Source: Branchiostoma floridae (taxonomy: Eukaryota > Chordata > Leptocardii > Amphioxiformes > Branchiostomatidae). Taken from it: a stretch of DNA of 64,000 nucleotides. Where the stretch lies: the NCBI RefSeq assembly GCF_000003815.2, contig NC_049983.1, positions 23,031,800 to 23,095,799 of the forward strand. Direction: 5' to 3'. How positions within the stretch are numbered: position 1 is the first letter of the stretch; the number at the start of each line of letters is the position of its first letter. The notes beneath the pieces are model-generated. The model was given only the letters and a program-made list of their open reading frames with translations, was not told where the DNA came from and did not search any database. This document shows, in pieces, positions 1 through 11,555 of the stretch. Position numbers and translations under genes: made by a program.

Positions 1-913
1 ATGTCACAAAGGTAGGTTGTCAAATGACCTTAGTGGCCACGACAAAAGTAACAATAGGTAGGTTGTCCAATGTCCCAAGGCGGTAGTGGCAGTGGGTCAT
101 TATCCACTGTGTCTAGGGCACGGTACAGGGAGGCGGAGCCCAACTCTCTCATTCCATTGCCCTTTACCTCCCCAACTGAAGTCATGATACCCATGTTTGC
201 ACCTGAGTGGAGTGAGAAACATCGTGTAAAAAGTCTTTCCAAAGGGCACAAGATCGATAGCATCACAGGATTCGAACCCAGGGTTCAGGGCCAATTATGG
301 CGTCATTTATCGCCGAAAACGTCGACAATAATCTAATACATGTACATATATCGCTGACTCACACTCCCGAACACCGCACAGGACAGGGTGCCGGGCGCTC
401 CTTCCACTTCAAACGGTTCGGGAATATACAGGTGGAGAACGCGCTCGAGCGGATCGTAAATACCTGTGTGGAAGACAACAGTCATTGAAATTGGAGAATG
501 CGTGTTCTACATTGTCATTGTTTTCATTGATTTAATCATAGTCACCTTCGCAGAGGTGAATATGTTGCTTTCGGCAAGTTTCTTCCCCTTCTTCCTCTTA
601 AAAAAATATAGGATCAATGATATGGATCAGATACCATGGTTACTAGTGGCAGCCGTGTTCGATGGTGTTCAATTTACGTTATGTAGCAAGTGACAGGACA
701 GAGCTGTATATCGCTCTGCACTCGTGAGGTTCATTCGGGTGTGACGTCAGCAATCGGTCAAAGGTTGTTGGATGTCTATATCACCCCCGTCCCGTCAGAG
801 GCGAATGAAATCCACGTGTCCAGAGTGATTTACAACAGTGTCATAAACGTTGATAACTGACAACACATAGAACTTAACGTTATACAGAAAGAAAATCAGT
901 GTCTTTGATGTAC
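1..913. other. Left edge, SINE fragment and unassigned sequence
   Basis: Positions about 70-290 resemble the minus-strand head of the tRNA-SINE family (GGTTCGAACCC / CACTTCACTC-like and CCTCCCCAACTGAAGTC). The remaining exons of paralogue A (rest of beta module and anchor) were not found here. Confidence 0.45.
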
Positions 914-1589
914 CTATCATGTAGAGGCTCCAGTCCTGACCCGAGAGAGTAGCGTTGAGCACGCCGTGCGGCTGGACCGTGTGAACGGTCATGGTGACGT
1001 TCTGCAGGGTGAAGGCTGACATGTCCAGCGTGCCGGTCAGCTGCAACTCTTTCTGAACCGGGAACTCGCTTACAGGATCTGTTGAAAGGAAATAAAATAA
1101 AAAAGATTTGACATCGAATCCGGATATGTGAATCCGGATTGCCAGGGTATACCCCACTGTGAATCCGGATAAATAAGATGTCGTTTCGGTGTATCCGGTT
1201 ATATTCCGATTCAGATCCGAATTCGGATTCAGGGTTCGCAATCCTAATTCACTGCGAATCCGAATATATCGGGATACGCAAATCCTAGTATGAACGGGCT
1301 GTTACAGAGACGTGGAGTCGAGTGGCCATGCTAGTGGGCACGCTTGAGGGTGAAAGGTCATGGGTTCGGTTTCTGGTATTCTCACCTTTGCCGCTTGAGA
1401 CCTATGACATTCACCATTGTCTCCCCGTAAAGGTACCCAGGACCATTAATCACCGAAGTGGTGAGGGGGATCCTACAGCCTCGAAGAGAGGCCCCTTCAT
1501 TATTTCTATCCCCGTGAAACTGCTACTGACTACCTTTAAAGTCACCAGGGCAGGGGAGACCTCCTACAGTCCCGAAGAGAACCCACCAT

Positions 1590-1695
1590 ATCAGCGATAG
1601 ATTGGTTACCAAGTTATTGACGTTTTCTTGTTGAAGTTTTCTGAAGAGTTACCCTTGCCGCACGTTGACTTGTGATCAGTGATATCCTCCAATAA
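1590..1695 (-). repeat. Degenerate duplicate of paralogue A exon 7 3' end
   Basis: The plus-strand sequence from the GCGATAGA motif through CTGAAGAGTTACC, GCCGCACGTT and GATATCCTCC repeats that at about 1785-1870. The original covers the 3' end of exon 1832-1987, its donor and the following intron. The copy keeps a donor-like GGTAACTC on the minus strand but not a full reading frame. Confidence 0.7.
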
Positions 1696-3314
1696 CTCCA
1701 ACCCCGTAAAGCTACTACCGAGTGTTGTAAGCCACCCAGGCGGTGGTGGGATCCTACAGTCTCGAAGGGAGCCCGTCCAATCCGCGATAGACGTGTTACC
1801 AGGTTACTGACCAGTTTGTCTGAAGAGTTACCTTTGCCGCACGTTTCCTTGTGGCCCGTGAGATCCTCCACCATCCTGGTCACCGCGTCTGTAGTCTTCT
1901 TCAGGAAGTCCAGCCTCTCATCAGTGATGGTCATGGTGTCATTTGGGGTCAGACTCGGCCAGGCCTTCTCTCTGCCTCTGTATACAACTAGAGACGAACG
2001 AGAGCATGCTAGCAAGCTCAAACAACAACCAATCGCTATGAGAGACGCGTTAGATAACTTAAAACAATGATTACAGTTTGATGAACAAAGTTAGGTGTGA
2101 TGTCCCGGTGGATTATCGCAGATACAGAAGCTGGTGTGTTACGCCAAAGGTCTTTTCTAAGTGAATGCGTGTATCCTCGATTTTCCTTACTAAGATTGCT
2201 TTATGTTAGTCATTTTGATGATTTTCACATAGCCGATAAGTTGAGCAGTGGTTTTCCCACGTCACAGATTAAACACTGTTTTGTGATATGATGGACGAAA
2301 AGTAACCATAGTTCACCTTTATCTGCGGGGTAACCTATACCCGATGTTTAAAAAGACTGGATATTTCGGGATATCTTATTTTCAAAATATATTGTAATTT
2401 GAAACCACCTCCATAGACTTCATACCTTGAATACCACTTTTTTTTTAGATATAATGGATATAGGCTACCCATCGGATAAAGGTGAACTTACACTTATACC
2501 TGTGTCAGTGAGGAATATGGCCTTCACATCTGGTACCACTTCGTACAAGGCTTTGATGTCAGCATCCGTCAGACCATCGTAAAGTGGCCATAGAGGGTCC
2601 TGCTTCGTCTGGTCCGTTATTTCCTTGAAAGGGAGGGTCATGCTCTGGGGAAAAATAAAGAAAGTACCTGAACCTGTACCTGAAAGTTCGATACGCAGCA
2701 GATCTCCGATCCTTATGGTGTACTTAAAGGTAAGTCAGTCTTTAGTAAAGATGGAAAGATTAAATCACCAAAATTGGGTTGTAATACCTGGGCACAGGAA
2801 CCCAAAATAAAGATTCTTGGTCTAAATTGTAAATAGAAACTAAAGAAGATAATGTTCAAAGTTCTACATATAAAATTGAAGCAGACACATTTGCCCACCC
2901 CATCCCCATGCCAAATGTCAGGTCAATTGGTCCAAATATGAAAACGAAAGTTGAATTCATTTGAAAATTTGGCAGAAGAAAAAGAAGGAGAACATGAAAC
3001 ATCCAATCCATACTGTGTTTTGTTTGAAGCTTTATTTTTTCAAAAGAAGCTCAAATTGGCCTGTATGATACATGGTATGGATTGATTGTTCCTTCTTCGT
3101 CTCCTTGTTGGGTGTATTGGTTGAAACATAGCAATAACTTACACGCCTCTTGTACTGTGGGTTACCAGCTCCATCGAACTTGTTGTTGAAGGCAGCCGCC
3201 AGGGGCGAGTCGACCTCGCGGGAGATCACGGCCACGAAGTCTCCCCTGTAGCCGCCATCTCGGATGGCGTTAGCTGAGTCCACTAGTCCGGGCACCTGCA
3301 ATGGGTGTAAGGTA

Positions 3315-3610
3315 TAAGTTTTTTTTCTATTTACTTTGGACAGACGAGGACAATGTGACACTGCACTCAAGTTAGTAACTTATATCAACAGTGCCACATA
3401 CACAGTACAGGCAGAAAGTAAAGTCTTTTCTATCTCCTCGACCGAAGTCAGGTGCACATTTTTACACCTTTTATACCTGGGTGAAGTGAGGAAGGTTGTT
3501 TCTGGTGCCTTTCACAAGAGCACAATGTCGGGGGCACGGCGAGTGTCGAACTCGTGACCTCTAGATTCAGAGCCGAACACTCTACTAGTTACGCCACATA
3601 CGACGCCACC
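3315..3610 (-). mobile_element. tRNA-derived SINE
   Basis: On the minus strand this reads a tRNA-like head (TGGCGT...GTAACTAGTAGAGTGTTCGG... with a GTTCGA-type box B), then CCTTCCTCACTTCACC and a tail with GTGCCACTGTT, ending in an A-rich run. It is the same family as the copies at 11260-11555 and 31350-31642. Confidence 0.75.
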
Positions 3611-3700
3611 ATTTACACGATTTGGTTTGTGCCAAATGATACGTAGAAAAGATCATTTAACAAATATCGTTGAAGAGGTTCATCAGTCACGTATGTTTAC

Positions 3701-3940
3701 AGTTACTATCAATTTTTTTCTAACAGTGACTGTTTATTAAAGGTAAAGAATGTACCTTCAAATTTTCGATGTCTGACTGCACATCTTGGACGCGGAGAAT
3801 GGTCTAGTCTCGTGTTCTCTCGTGAGATCAAGACTAGGCCATTCTCCGTGACCAAGATGTGCTGTCAGACATAAAAAATTTGGAGGTACGTTCTCTACCT
3901 TTAATAAACAGTCACTGTTAGAAGAAAATTGATAGTAACT
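3701..3940. repeat. Near-perfect 240-bp palindromic foldback element
   Basis: The left arm starts AGTTACTATCAATTTTTTTC and the right arm ends with its complement, GAAAATTGATAGTAACT. The arms meet at about 3820 around a short CTCGTGTTCTCTCGTGAG centre. A single arm of the same family lies at about 42807-42862. It sits in the intron between exons 4 and 5 of paralogue A and has no coding potential. Confidence 0.85.
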
Positions 3941-4649
3941 ATCATTTAACAAATCATAACGCAATTGAGATTGAGAGGGGACGTCATGCGCATCCTGGCA
4001 CATTGAACAAATTGTAAGAGTCACTCCTATTTAGAGGTCGGTTTGGTTTTGACAAAATAAAGCTCAATGAAATGTCTGACACTCTGATTGCCTCCATGAG
4101 AAAAAATGGATGTATACTATTATGATTTGGTCTCTCTGCGTGTGTGTGCGTCTGTGTCTGTGTTGTGAGCATACGAATGGATTGTGTGTGGTATTTAGTA
4201 TGCGCATATGTCTTGGGAAAGCGCTAATATCTTGTCAAGAATATTGCAACTCTTGGAAAAAACGAAGAGTCTCGTCAATTCTCTGCCTCAGTAACGTGCG
4301 ACAAAATAAGTCGCATGAATTGTCTTGTACGCCTTTAGCTCACCGTTCGGAAGGCATCTTCGCTGGGAAGGTCCTGAGCTCCCGGAGTGTTGTTATAGTT
4401 TAAGAGAGCTTGCAGAACGACGACCCCTTGGATGTCTGTAGTTCCTATGTGGCTGTCGTTCATGAAGGGCACGAGGACGTCCTTCACGAACTCCCGGCAG
4501 CCGCAGCCCACGGTGGCGCAGGGGCTGCTCGGTGCGCCTGTGGCACGGACATATACATAGAGTCACTACAGATTACAGACAACATACACAAGTTTTCAAT
4601 CACTCAGGCACATACACACAATGTGTGCTAGAGCTCTGTACAGATGCGT

Positions 4650-4753
4650 GTATTAGTGCGCGCGCCCGCGCGCGTGAGTGTATGTTTGTGCGCGCGCGTG
4701 TGTGTGTGTGACCACACATGTGTTCATATGCGTATGTGTGTGTATGCGTATGC

Positions 4754-4830
<77 letters not shown>

Positions 4831-4885
4831 TGTGTGTGTGTTCATGTGTCTGTGTCTGTGTCTGTGTGTGTCTGTGTTTGTGTTT
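4650..4885. repeat. (GT)n microsatellite
   Basis: A long run of GT dinucleotides with interruptions lies in the intron between core exon 3 and exon 4 of paralogue A. Long open frames through it are artefacts of the dinucleotide. Confidence 0.95.
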
Positions 4886-4966
4886 ATTTCAAAAACGAAA
4901 TATTACGGGAAGGACAATATTCCCTTCGGAAACGGAAATTGTCTTTCTTAATTGAGTTTGATTTAC

Positions 4967-5210
4967 CTGTCCTTTCTATAGTCGAAAAGTCGAAAGCCGT
5001 GAAGACGACGGTGTAGTCCTACAGGTAGGGCTGTGAGGTGATGAGGCGGGCCGACTCCAGCAGGGCGGCCAGCCCGGACCCGTTATCCTCCACCCCGGCC
5101 ATCTCGTACGGACTCTCGTAGTGGGCGGTCAGCATGACGGGTCTGTCCTGTGGCGTCATGAAGTAACGACCCGGCCACAGACCGAGCACGTTCACGCCCC
5201 TAAAAGTCCT
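4967..5210 (-). pseudogene. Paralogue A core M28 exon with in-frame stop
   Basis: The exon starts after CAG at 5211-5212 and encodes RTFRGVNVLGLWPGRY, HYE, VEDNGSG and the LITSQP block. It then reads CCC TAC CTG TAG GAC TAC, where paralogue E reads CCC TGT CTG CAG GAC TAC. The stop lies near 5021-5023. The exon continues in frame to a good donor (GTAAAT) and keeps the phase of its paralogues. This suggests a recent single-base loss rather than old decay. The mutation also creates a GTAGGA that could act as a donor, but using it would shift the frame of the next exon. Confidence 0.85.
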
Positions 5211-6743
5211 CTGTACAAGACAAAAAAAGGTAAAGTTACCCGCGCATCCGTAACATATGCATAGGGGTGGTGCCCATCTCCATTTCTGGAGGCCTTTGAC
5301 CACACATTTGTGCAAGACACTGCGGCAGGGAGGTAGTCCGCTGTTAGTGATGGAAGGCTAATCGCAGATAACATGAAGGGTACAGAATAAGTTTGAATTT
5401 TAGTGTAAATTAGTGTGAATTTTATTATAGAGTAAGTTCTTAGACCAGGTCCTGTGTCGATTTTAACTCTTAGCTTTTTAAAAAAAAAGGTCAACCGGGC
5501 CTAAATAAGCTCGGTAGCCACAGGGCAAATTTCGGTATTTCCGGACTTGCGTCGATGACCCAGTTTCGGCCCATTCAGAATGCTTACGTAGCCATGGCCA
5601 AAGTGGCTGTAGAAATGTTTTTCTTGGGATGTGTATGGATTTTGGAGGTGCATATTATAGGTAAGGGTTGTAGCTTCTATACTGTGTTGAAAAAACAAAT
5701 TTTTAGTGATATTTGTGGCTGAAGTAGGCCTTAGAAGTTAGGTGTTTTGGTGTTGTTTACAGACAGTGAAAGGGGGTGAAAAGGTCACCACCTATGTTTT
5801 GATGGCGTATAATATAATTCCGCCGTAAATTGTTTCCTTTTTTTGTCGTCAAACTACTCTTCAGAGGTCGGACAACCATACCAATGTGAGTTTTTCATGT
5901 TCTAAAAGTCATGTAGGTGATTTTTGACAGCCTCTTTCTCCCATGATTCCCTTTGTTAAGAATATGCATAGTAAATACTGCAATGTAGCCCACAGGGCAT
6001 CCACGTGACCCACATGAACTGCCCACCGGGCCCCCTTTTTCAATTGGGACATTACTCCACGCCTACACCGCAATACAGGCCGTCGGTTAATGAATGACAG
6101 CGCTATCATGTTAGCAATCCATTATCAGGTGACGTATCGAGCATGTCACCAAAACGTAGAATAGTATACTAGTAAGCGCACGCGTACCTTAGGTCAGATT
6201 CACGTGCATAAGAATACCATCTTCTATACAGTTTTCACATATAGACTTATCCGAAGATAAATGTTAGGTAGTATACAGGTAGCTCAATGTCATTTTGCTT
6301 GATGTATACTTTGTTAATAAGAATAAAAGTCACTTATTATATAGAAAAAATAACACAATCTAAATGATTTTTCCGTTTCAAAACGTGTTTACTTGCCTCT
6401 TACTTTGACGTGATCACCACATTGTGCTGTAAACAGCCAATTTGCATTCTTTTTACTAGTTTATTCACGCCAGTGTAGAATCGAGAATCGCCTCACCCCG
6501 TCATCTCTCTGCAGAAGGAAACTTTGTTTGGCGACCTGCATGTTGTAGCTCTTCAACGTGTCGTAGATGAAGTCCTCGGCTGCGACCAGCCCTTCGAAGT
6601 AGGTGATGTGGTGCCGGGGAGTCGTGAAGTGGTCGGTCAGCAGACTCCGCAGGTTGTCCCGGGAGGTCTCCGGCTTGGCCGCCTCCAGACCTGACGGGTC
6701 CAGCAAAGATACAATGAACAAGGTTATGATGAATATCCAGACT

Positions 6744-6893
6744 TAATCTCCAAGATCCTACGGTTGCATAATATAGTATCAAAAGCTGGCAGAGGAGTGA
6801 AGCCGACTTAGGAGTGTGACAGCTCATGGCTGGCTATACTCCTTGGCCAGTTTGGTACTATCTTATGCCATTGTAGGATCTGCTTGGAGATTA
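6744..6893. mobile_element. MITE with TAATCTCCAAG termini
   Basis: The ends are TAATCTCCAAG and CTTGGAGATTA, and the subterminal GATCCTAC...CATAA.ATAGTA is inverted at the other end as TACTATCTTATGCCA..GTAGGATC. Related copies are at 19421-19563 and, weaker, at about 16861-16970. It lies in intron 1 of paralogue A. Confidence 0.8.
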
Positions 6894-7594
6894 ATCCTGA
6901 CTCAGAATTTAAAGATTCTGGCTTCACGTCCCCCGCCAGGTTTCCTGTACTCCACGGTACAAAACTGGCGTGTTTGTGGTACTATTTTGGGCCCAAGGTC
7001 TAACTGCGAATAGAGCGTAATCTCGTGGTGACACTGATTGAAGGCTGGATGTAACAAGTGACATTCCATGTAAAATTTTAATTGCTGACTTTGCTTATTG
7101 GCTGTCTTTGTTTTCTTTTCTTCTTTGATGAAAGATGTGAATGCAGCAGATTCTTATTGCCATTTTGGTGATCTTGTGGTGGAAACCGTCCTCCATGACC
7201 TGCTAGCAGGTGATTGTTTGCCATGTACATGTTACATGTAGGATATAACTTGTTAGATAATCTCGAGTAGACGGGGGACGCCGCACTGTTTTATGACCGT
7301 GCAACCTTTTGCCGTGTCTTGTTCGTTCTTTAAGTGTCACTTTCCTTTGATAAAGGGAGCATACTGGATTACGGAGAGTGAAAACGTTCAACCCTAATGA
7401 CGTACTAAACGCTGTGAAAAAAGGCTCACTAAAACAAACCAAAGTCTCTCATCCCTTCAACAATTAGCCACGAAGTGCAACACCGGAGTTTAGACGACGG
7501 ACGGACTAAAACTAAAGGTGCTATATCAAGTATAGGAACTTCTGTATGACAAACCTTCGATAAAAACCAGGAGTAGTAAGACTGGAAGGATCAT

Positions 7595-8454
7595 CGTGGC
7601 CGTATTCCCAACACCTGTGCACAGGCTAGCTGTACTGGAGGGTATATCTCCTCGTGCGAGGACGCTGCTACCTTGGCGGCGTGTGGATCGGTACATACCC
7701 ACAGCGGAATTGTGTCAAGAGTTATTGATAAGGAATCTCAGCTTGTCACTGATCATGATGCCCCCTCCCCTAGTACCTTATATAACTGCCCCACTTTCTA
7801 TCAAGTTAAGTTAAGACTTAGTTTAGTTAATGTTGCTAAATTTGCAGAAGGTGTGTAGAAATGTTGAATGATAGTTTGTGAAAGATGATTTACAGCCACT
7901 GTGATTCAATAATGCTAGGTAAATACTAGTACACTAACAGGTATCATCATGAAGCGTAGGAAACTCCGCCCATGTAGATAAACTGTTACATGGGCAGAGT
8001 GTATAAAGAGTGAGGTATTAAGTAGGACAGCATTTTGTATAGCTTATTAATTGCTGGCGGGGTAAAAAGGACATGTAGATTAAGTGTTCGGTATGACACA
8101 GAACTGCGCCAAACTGCGGCAAGACATTCACAAAGTGGAACCAATCGACACAATGTCTAGCCTAAAATTGCTTTGCATGATATTCCCATTATAAAGTCAA
8201 GGGTAGCACACATTCAATTTAGGCGCCGTCAACGTTAACGTACCGCAGTCTAGTGAGATGGTGGGCTATTCTACGTGCTAGAGGTGTGTCTCTCTCTCCT
8301 CAAACACTGAACCTCCAGTAGGAGAGACAGATTCAGATCCCCACATCTGCTTGGGGATTACTGATGGCCTGGGAATATTGTAAGATGAGACCACCGCGGA
8401 CTTTGGACGCAGCCTGACGGTGTTTGCAGTATTTGGTTCTGAGAAGGTAGCAAG
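7595..8454. promoter_or_regulatory. Intergenic region between divergent paralogues A and B
   Basis: This 860-bp interval separates the ATG of A (minus) from the ATG of B (plus), so it should hold both promoters. A TTATATAAGG TATA-like box for A lies near 7777-7786 on the minus strand, about 185 bp upstream of its ATG. No clear TATA box was found for B. No coding sequence is seen. Confidence 0.5.
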
Positions 8455-9419
8455 ATGCCGTGGGCGAAAGCCTTGGTGTTTCTTCTTCTAACTACCGCAG
8501 GTAAGACTTTTGGTCGGTTATTGGTTATTGGGTGGGCCGACTTCTCTCTCTTTGCAGCCAGGGGCTGAATTGCGAGTAGCTTACCGTGATAGGCGGGACT
8601 AAATCGCAAGGGTCTGGAGCGAGCTGCCATGCCATTTGGCGCCACTCAGGTGACCTCAATTGCAATACGACAGTAATTGCCCCAGATTAAACACATCTAC
8701 ATTAGACTGATCTACTTTAGATTTGTTGCGGACCAGGGTTGAAAAGCGGGCCTCAAGAGACACCAGCCTCACACCGTAGATTAATGATGGTATATGTTGA
8801 TCTATTTGCTGACCATCCTCCGCTGGTCGGCTTCGTGGTGTTGATACAGGGCCCAGTCTGCTTCGCAAAGGCCTGTTTCTGGCAGCCTGTCTTTTTAAGG
8901 GACGTTTCATGAGTGATCGCCGGGAGTACTGTAAATGAAACCTACCCATTAAAAATTCCCTCGCGTGTGCTAATGAACTGAGCGGACGGGCAACACTCTT
9001 AGCACTGTAGAGATAGCAGTGAGATCCCGATGGTATGCTATATACCAGGCTAATATGGATCAGAAAACCCATTTCAATGCCAATGCAGTATCAGTAGTCC
9101 TGAGGTATACATATTTCAAGACAATGTTGAGAAGGCCTCCATAACGATGATGTGGAGGTATAATCATGGTGCCTGGTGACTTCATGAGAGTTGATATTAC
9201 TGGCGAATTCTGCTTATATATCTATAGTATTCCGTTTATTTGACCAATTTTGACTATTTTTCCACCAGCCTTGAGTCTTGTATACGAAACGCAGTTTGAA
9301 ACCACCGTCCGTCGACTTGGTATCCATAAATACACTGCTTTTAAAAACATCTGAATCAGGTTACCCCGCTAATAAAGATGAAATAGCTTTAGAGACTCGT
9401 CGGTTCATTCTACCCACAG

Positions 9420-9599
9420 TAACGCCTGGTGTGATTGGCGAGGAGAGTTCCACAGAGAACCTGCGGCGACTTCTGACCAATCGGTTCAGCACGAACCGGC
9501 ACCACTCAGCCAACCCGGACGCGCGTCTTTCTGACCGACACCTTCCAGTCGTACGGCCTTCACGTCACTCTACAAAACTTCACGTCCGACAGAACAGGG
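9420..9599 (+). pseudogene. Paralogue B exon 2 with frameshifting deletion
   Basis: The frame opens VTPGVIGEESSTENLRRLL and continues to NRHHSANPDAR. It then resumes only in another frame as FLTDTFQSYGLHVTLQNF. Alignment by eye to paralogue C (NPNQKYAVKSFIYQTF) shows 14 nt missing near 9521-9525. Acceptor (CCCACAG) and donor (GTGCGT) are intact. Confidence 0.8.
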
Positions 9600-10746
9600 G
9601 TGCGTAGTCGTCATCTTCATGAATCGTGATTTGTTTTGAAATACGATAAGTTAGCCTGGATGTGGGCCGTATAACAATTCAGCTCTTAAGCGGAACAGAT
9701 CGTTGTAGACTCTTTTGGACGGTCGGCCTAGCCAAAGCCAAAGAAGCAAAACTTTTGTTAAAACCTCTTTTGTGAGAGTCTTTTCAGGGGCACAGCTGCA
9801 GCACGAGTATCGCCCTGCCAGTACAGGGGTATAGAATATTGTTACTGTGTGGCCTGACTACTCTCTCTTCGCAGCCAGGGGCTAAATTGCGAGGATACGG
9901 CTGCCATTCGGCGCTAACTCAGGTGACCTCAATACAACACAGTAACTGCCCAAAGTGTGGCCATAGGACTGTTTGTTTTGAACCAAGTGTATGCACGGGA
10001 CCTCCTTTTAACGTACAATCTGAGGAACGGCCCTAAACGAAGCTAGGCACTCATTTCGACCTGGGTGAAGTGGCTTTCCCAAGGGCAGAAGATCGGTGGC
10101 ATATCGACGGGTTCGAACCCAGAGCCTCTGGGTTCTGGGCCAAACGCCCTACCGTTACGCCACAGGACCCCACAGCAACTTGTAAAGGTACAAAACCGGT
10201 TTTTCTTCTTGGACCGGTCCAGAAAAACCGGACCTGAAAAAAATCAGTAGTAAACCGGATGTTGGACCGATTCGAAAATTAACAGATTATTCCGGCAGGC
10301 GTTCGCGTGTTTTGAGGCTTAAAGGTCCAAGAAAATAACAAGAGAGAAGTAGAGGAGAGTTGATAGTCATTTGTACCAAGTTTCTTCAGTCAAATTTGGC
10401 CTAAAACAGAGGCAGTTAGTGTTGCTTACATGAAGATAGGATTCTTAAACGCCAATGGACGTCGGATACTCCACCAAACAGAATCCTTTGAAGTGAAATG
10501 GACAATTGTTTTGATTATGATGAGTTCACAGATAATTAGGTTCAGGTTCAGGTCCGGACCTGGACCTGATCCTCTGGACCTGGACCGTACCTGGACCTGA
10601 ATTTTCTGCACCGGTACCCACCCCTAGTAGTGACGAATCCGAAACCATAATCCCATCATTTAAGCACGAGGCGGCATAAACCAAGGCTACGACAAATAGA
10701 ACATTAACGCTGATGCTAAAGTATTTCCTACTTTTCTCAACTTCAG

Positions 10747-10981
10747 TACCAAGGGGAAAACATCATCGGAACGTTGTCGGGCCGCTTCACGGGGACCCCC
10801 GCGGACATGCCCGTCCTGCTGGCCGCCCACTACGACACCATGCCCGATACACCCGGCGTGGACGACAACGGGTCCGGGATGGCCGCCCTGCTGGAGTCGG
10901 CCCGCCTCATCACCTCACAGCCCTGCAAGCTTACCCACTCCGTCATATTTGTAGCCTTCGACTTTGAGGAATATGGAAAAG
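10747..10981 (+). CDS. Paralogue B core M28 exon, all residues intact
   Basis: After CTTCAG the exon reads YQGENIIGTLSGRFTGTP, then HYDTMPDTPGVDDNGSG and ends FVAFDFEEYGK before donor GTGCGT. By the M28 scheme of Streptomyces and Aeromonas aminopeptidases, HYD supplies the first His ligand, the Asp before Asn is the bridging ligand, and EE supplies the general base and the next ligand. This is one of two copies (with E) that keep EE. Confidence 0.85.
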
Positions 10982-11259
10982 GTGCGTCAACTTTGCAAAT
11001 TATAAGACAAGGGGGGGGCCTGCCCACATACAAAATATTGTTAGGACCCCTCCATGATAGAAATTTAACAAATATAGGCAGATAACATGCCAGGGGAGTT
11101 AGCAGGTCGCAAACAATACTCCTCGGACAGCTTAACCTCTCTGCCTGTGGCATGTTATGCGTCTATGTTTGTCCAACTTCTATTTTTCCAGCAACCTGTG
11201 GAACTTGGTGGAGGCTAAAATCTCCATACGGAGCTCATACGGACTTGAGTATATACGCA

Positions 11260-11555
11260 GTATTTGTGGCGTCGGGCGAGGCGTAACTGGTAGAGCTTTC
11301 GGCTCGGAATCTAGAGGTTCTGAGTTCGATCCCCACCGTGCCCCGCCCCGACGTTGTACCCTTGGGAAAGGCACTTTACACGACCTTCCTCACTTCACCC
11401 AGGTGTAAAATGGGTACCTGACTTCGGTTGGGGAGGTAAAAAGACTACCTTTACCTTCTGTCTGTACCGTGTATGTGGCACTGTTAATATAAGTTACAAA
11501 AACTTGAGTGCAGTGCCACATTGTCCTCGTCTGTCCAAAAGCAAATAGAAAAAAA
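11260..11555 (+). mobile_element. Full-length tRNA-derived SINE with target-site duplication
   Basis: The head GGCGTAACTGGTAGAGC and GTTCGATCCCCACC are tRNA-like A and B boxes. A body follows with CTTGGGAAAGGCACTTTACA and a tail GTGCCACATTGTCCTCGTCT ending in an A run. A 12-bp duplication, AGTATATACGCA, flanks it at 11248-11259 and 11556-11567. It lies just upstream of the truncated exon 4 of paralogue B. Confidence 0.9.

Larger units (their letters stand above)
914..7594 (-). pseudogene. M28 peptidase-like paralogue A (disrupted, 3' end not found)
   Basis: Eight exons can be read on the minus strand: 7555-7594, 6497-6690, 4967-5210, 4344-4537, 3143-3295, 2500-2644, 1832-1987 and 914-1078, all with AG/GT borders and phases matching the other paralogues. 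Exon 1 starts at ATG 7594 and encodes a short hydrophobic signal peptide (MILPVLLLLVFIE). The core exon has HYE instead of HYD and VEDNGSG, and then an in-frame TAG where paralogue E has CAG. Beyond the stop, the Glu-Glu of FDxEE is replaced (FDFSTIE), the Asp of MDxxMNY is Gln (LQALLNY) and the SDH His is Ile (ADIKAL). No anchor exon is visible below 914, so the 3' end is either outside the window or lost. It is probably a pseudogene. Readthrough or an assembly error at the TAG cannot be excluded. The last exon resembles the first exon of the beta module. Confidence 0.8.

Noticed and set aside
4600-5016. Overlapping long open frames of repeated Cys-Val or Thr-His
   Set aside because: They are translations of a (GT)n tract in an intron.
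11270-11345. Possible tRNA gene
   Set aside because: A and B boxes are present, but the body continues as a SINE with an A-rich tail and target duplications.
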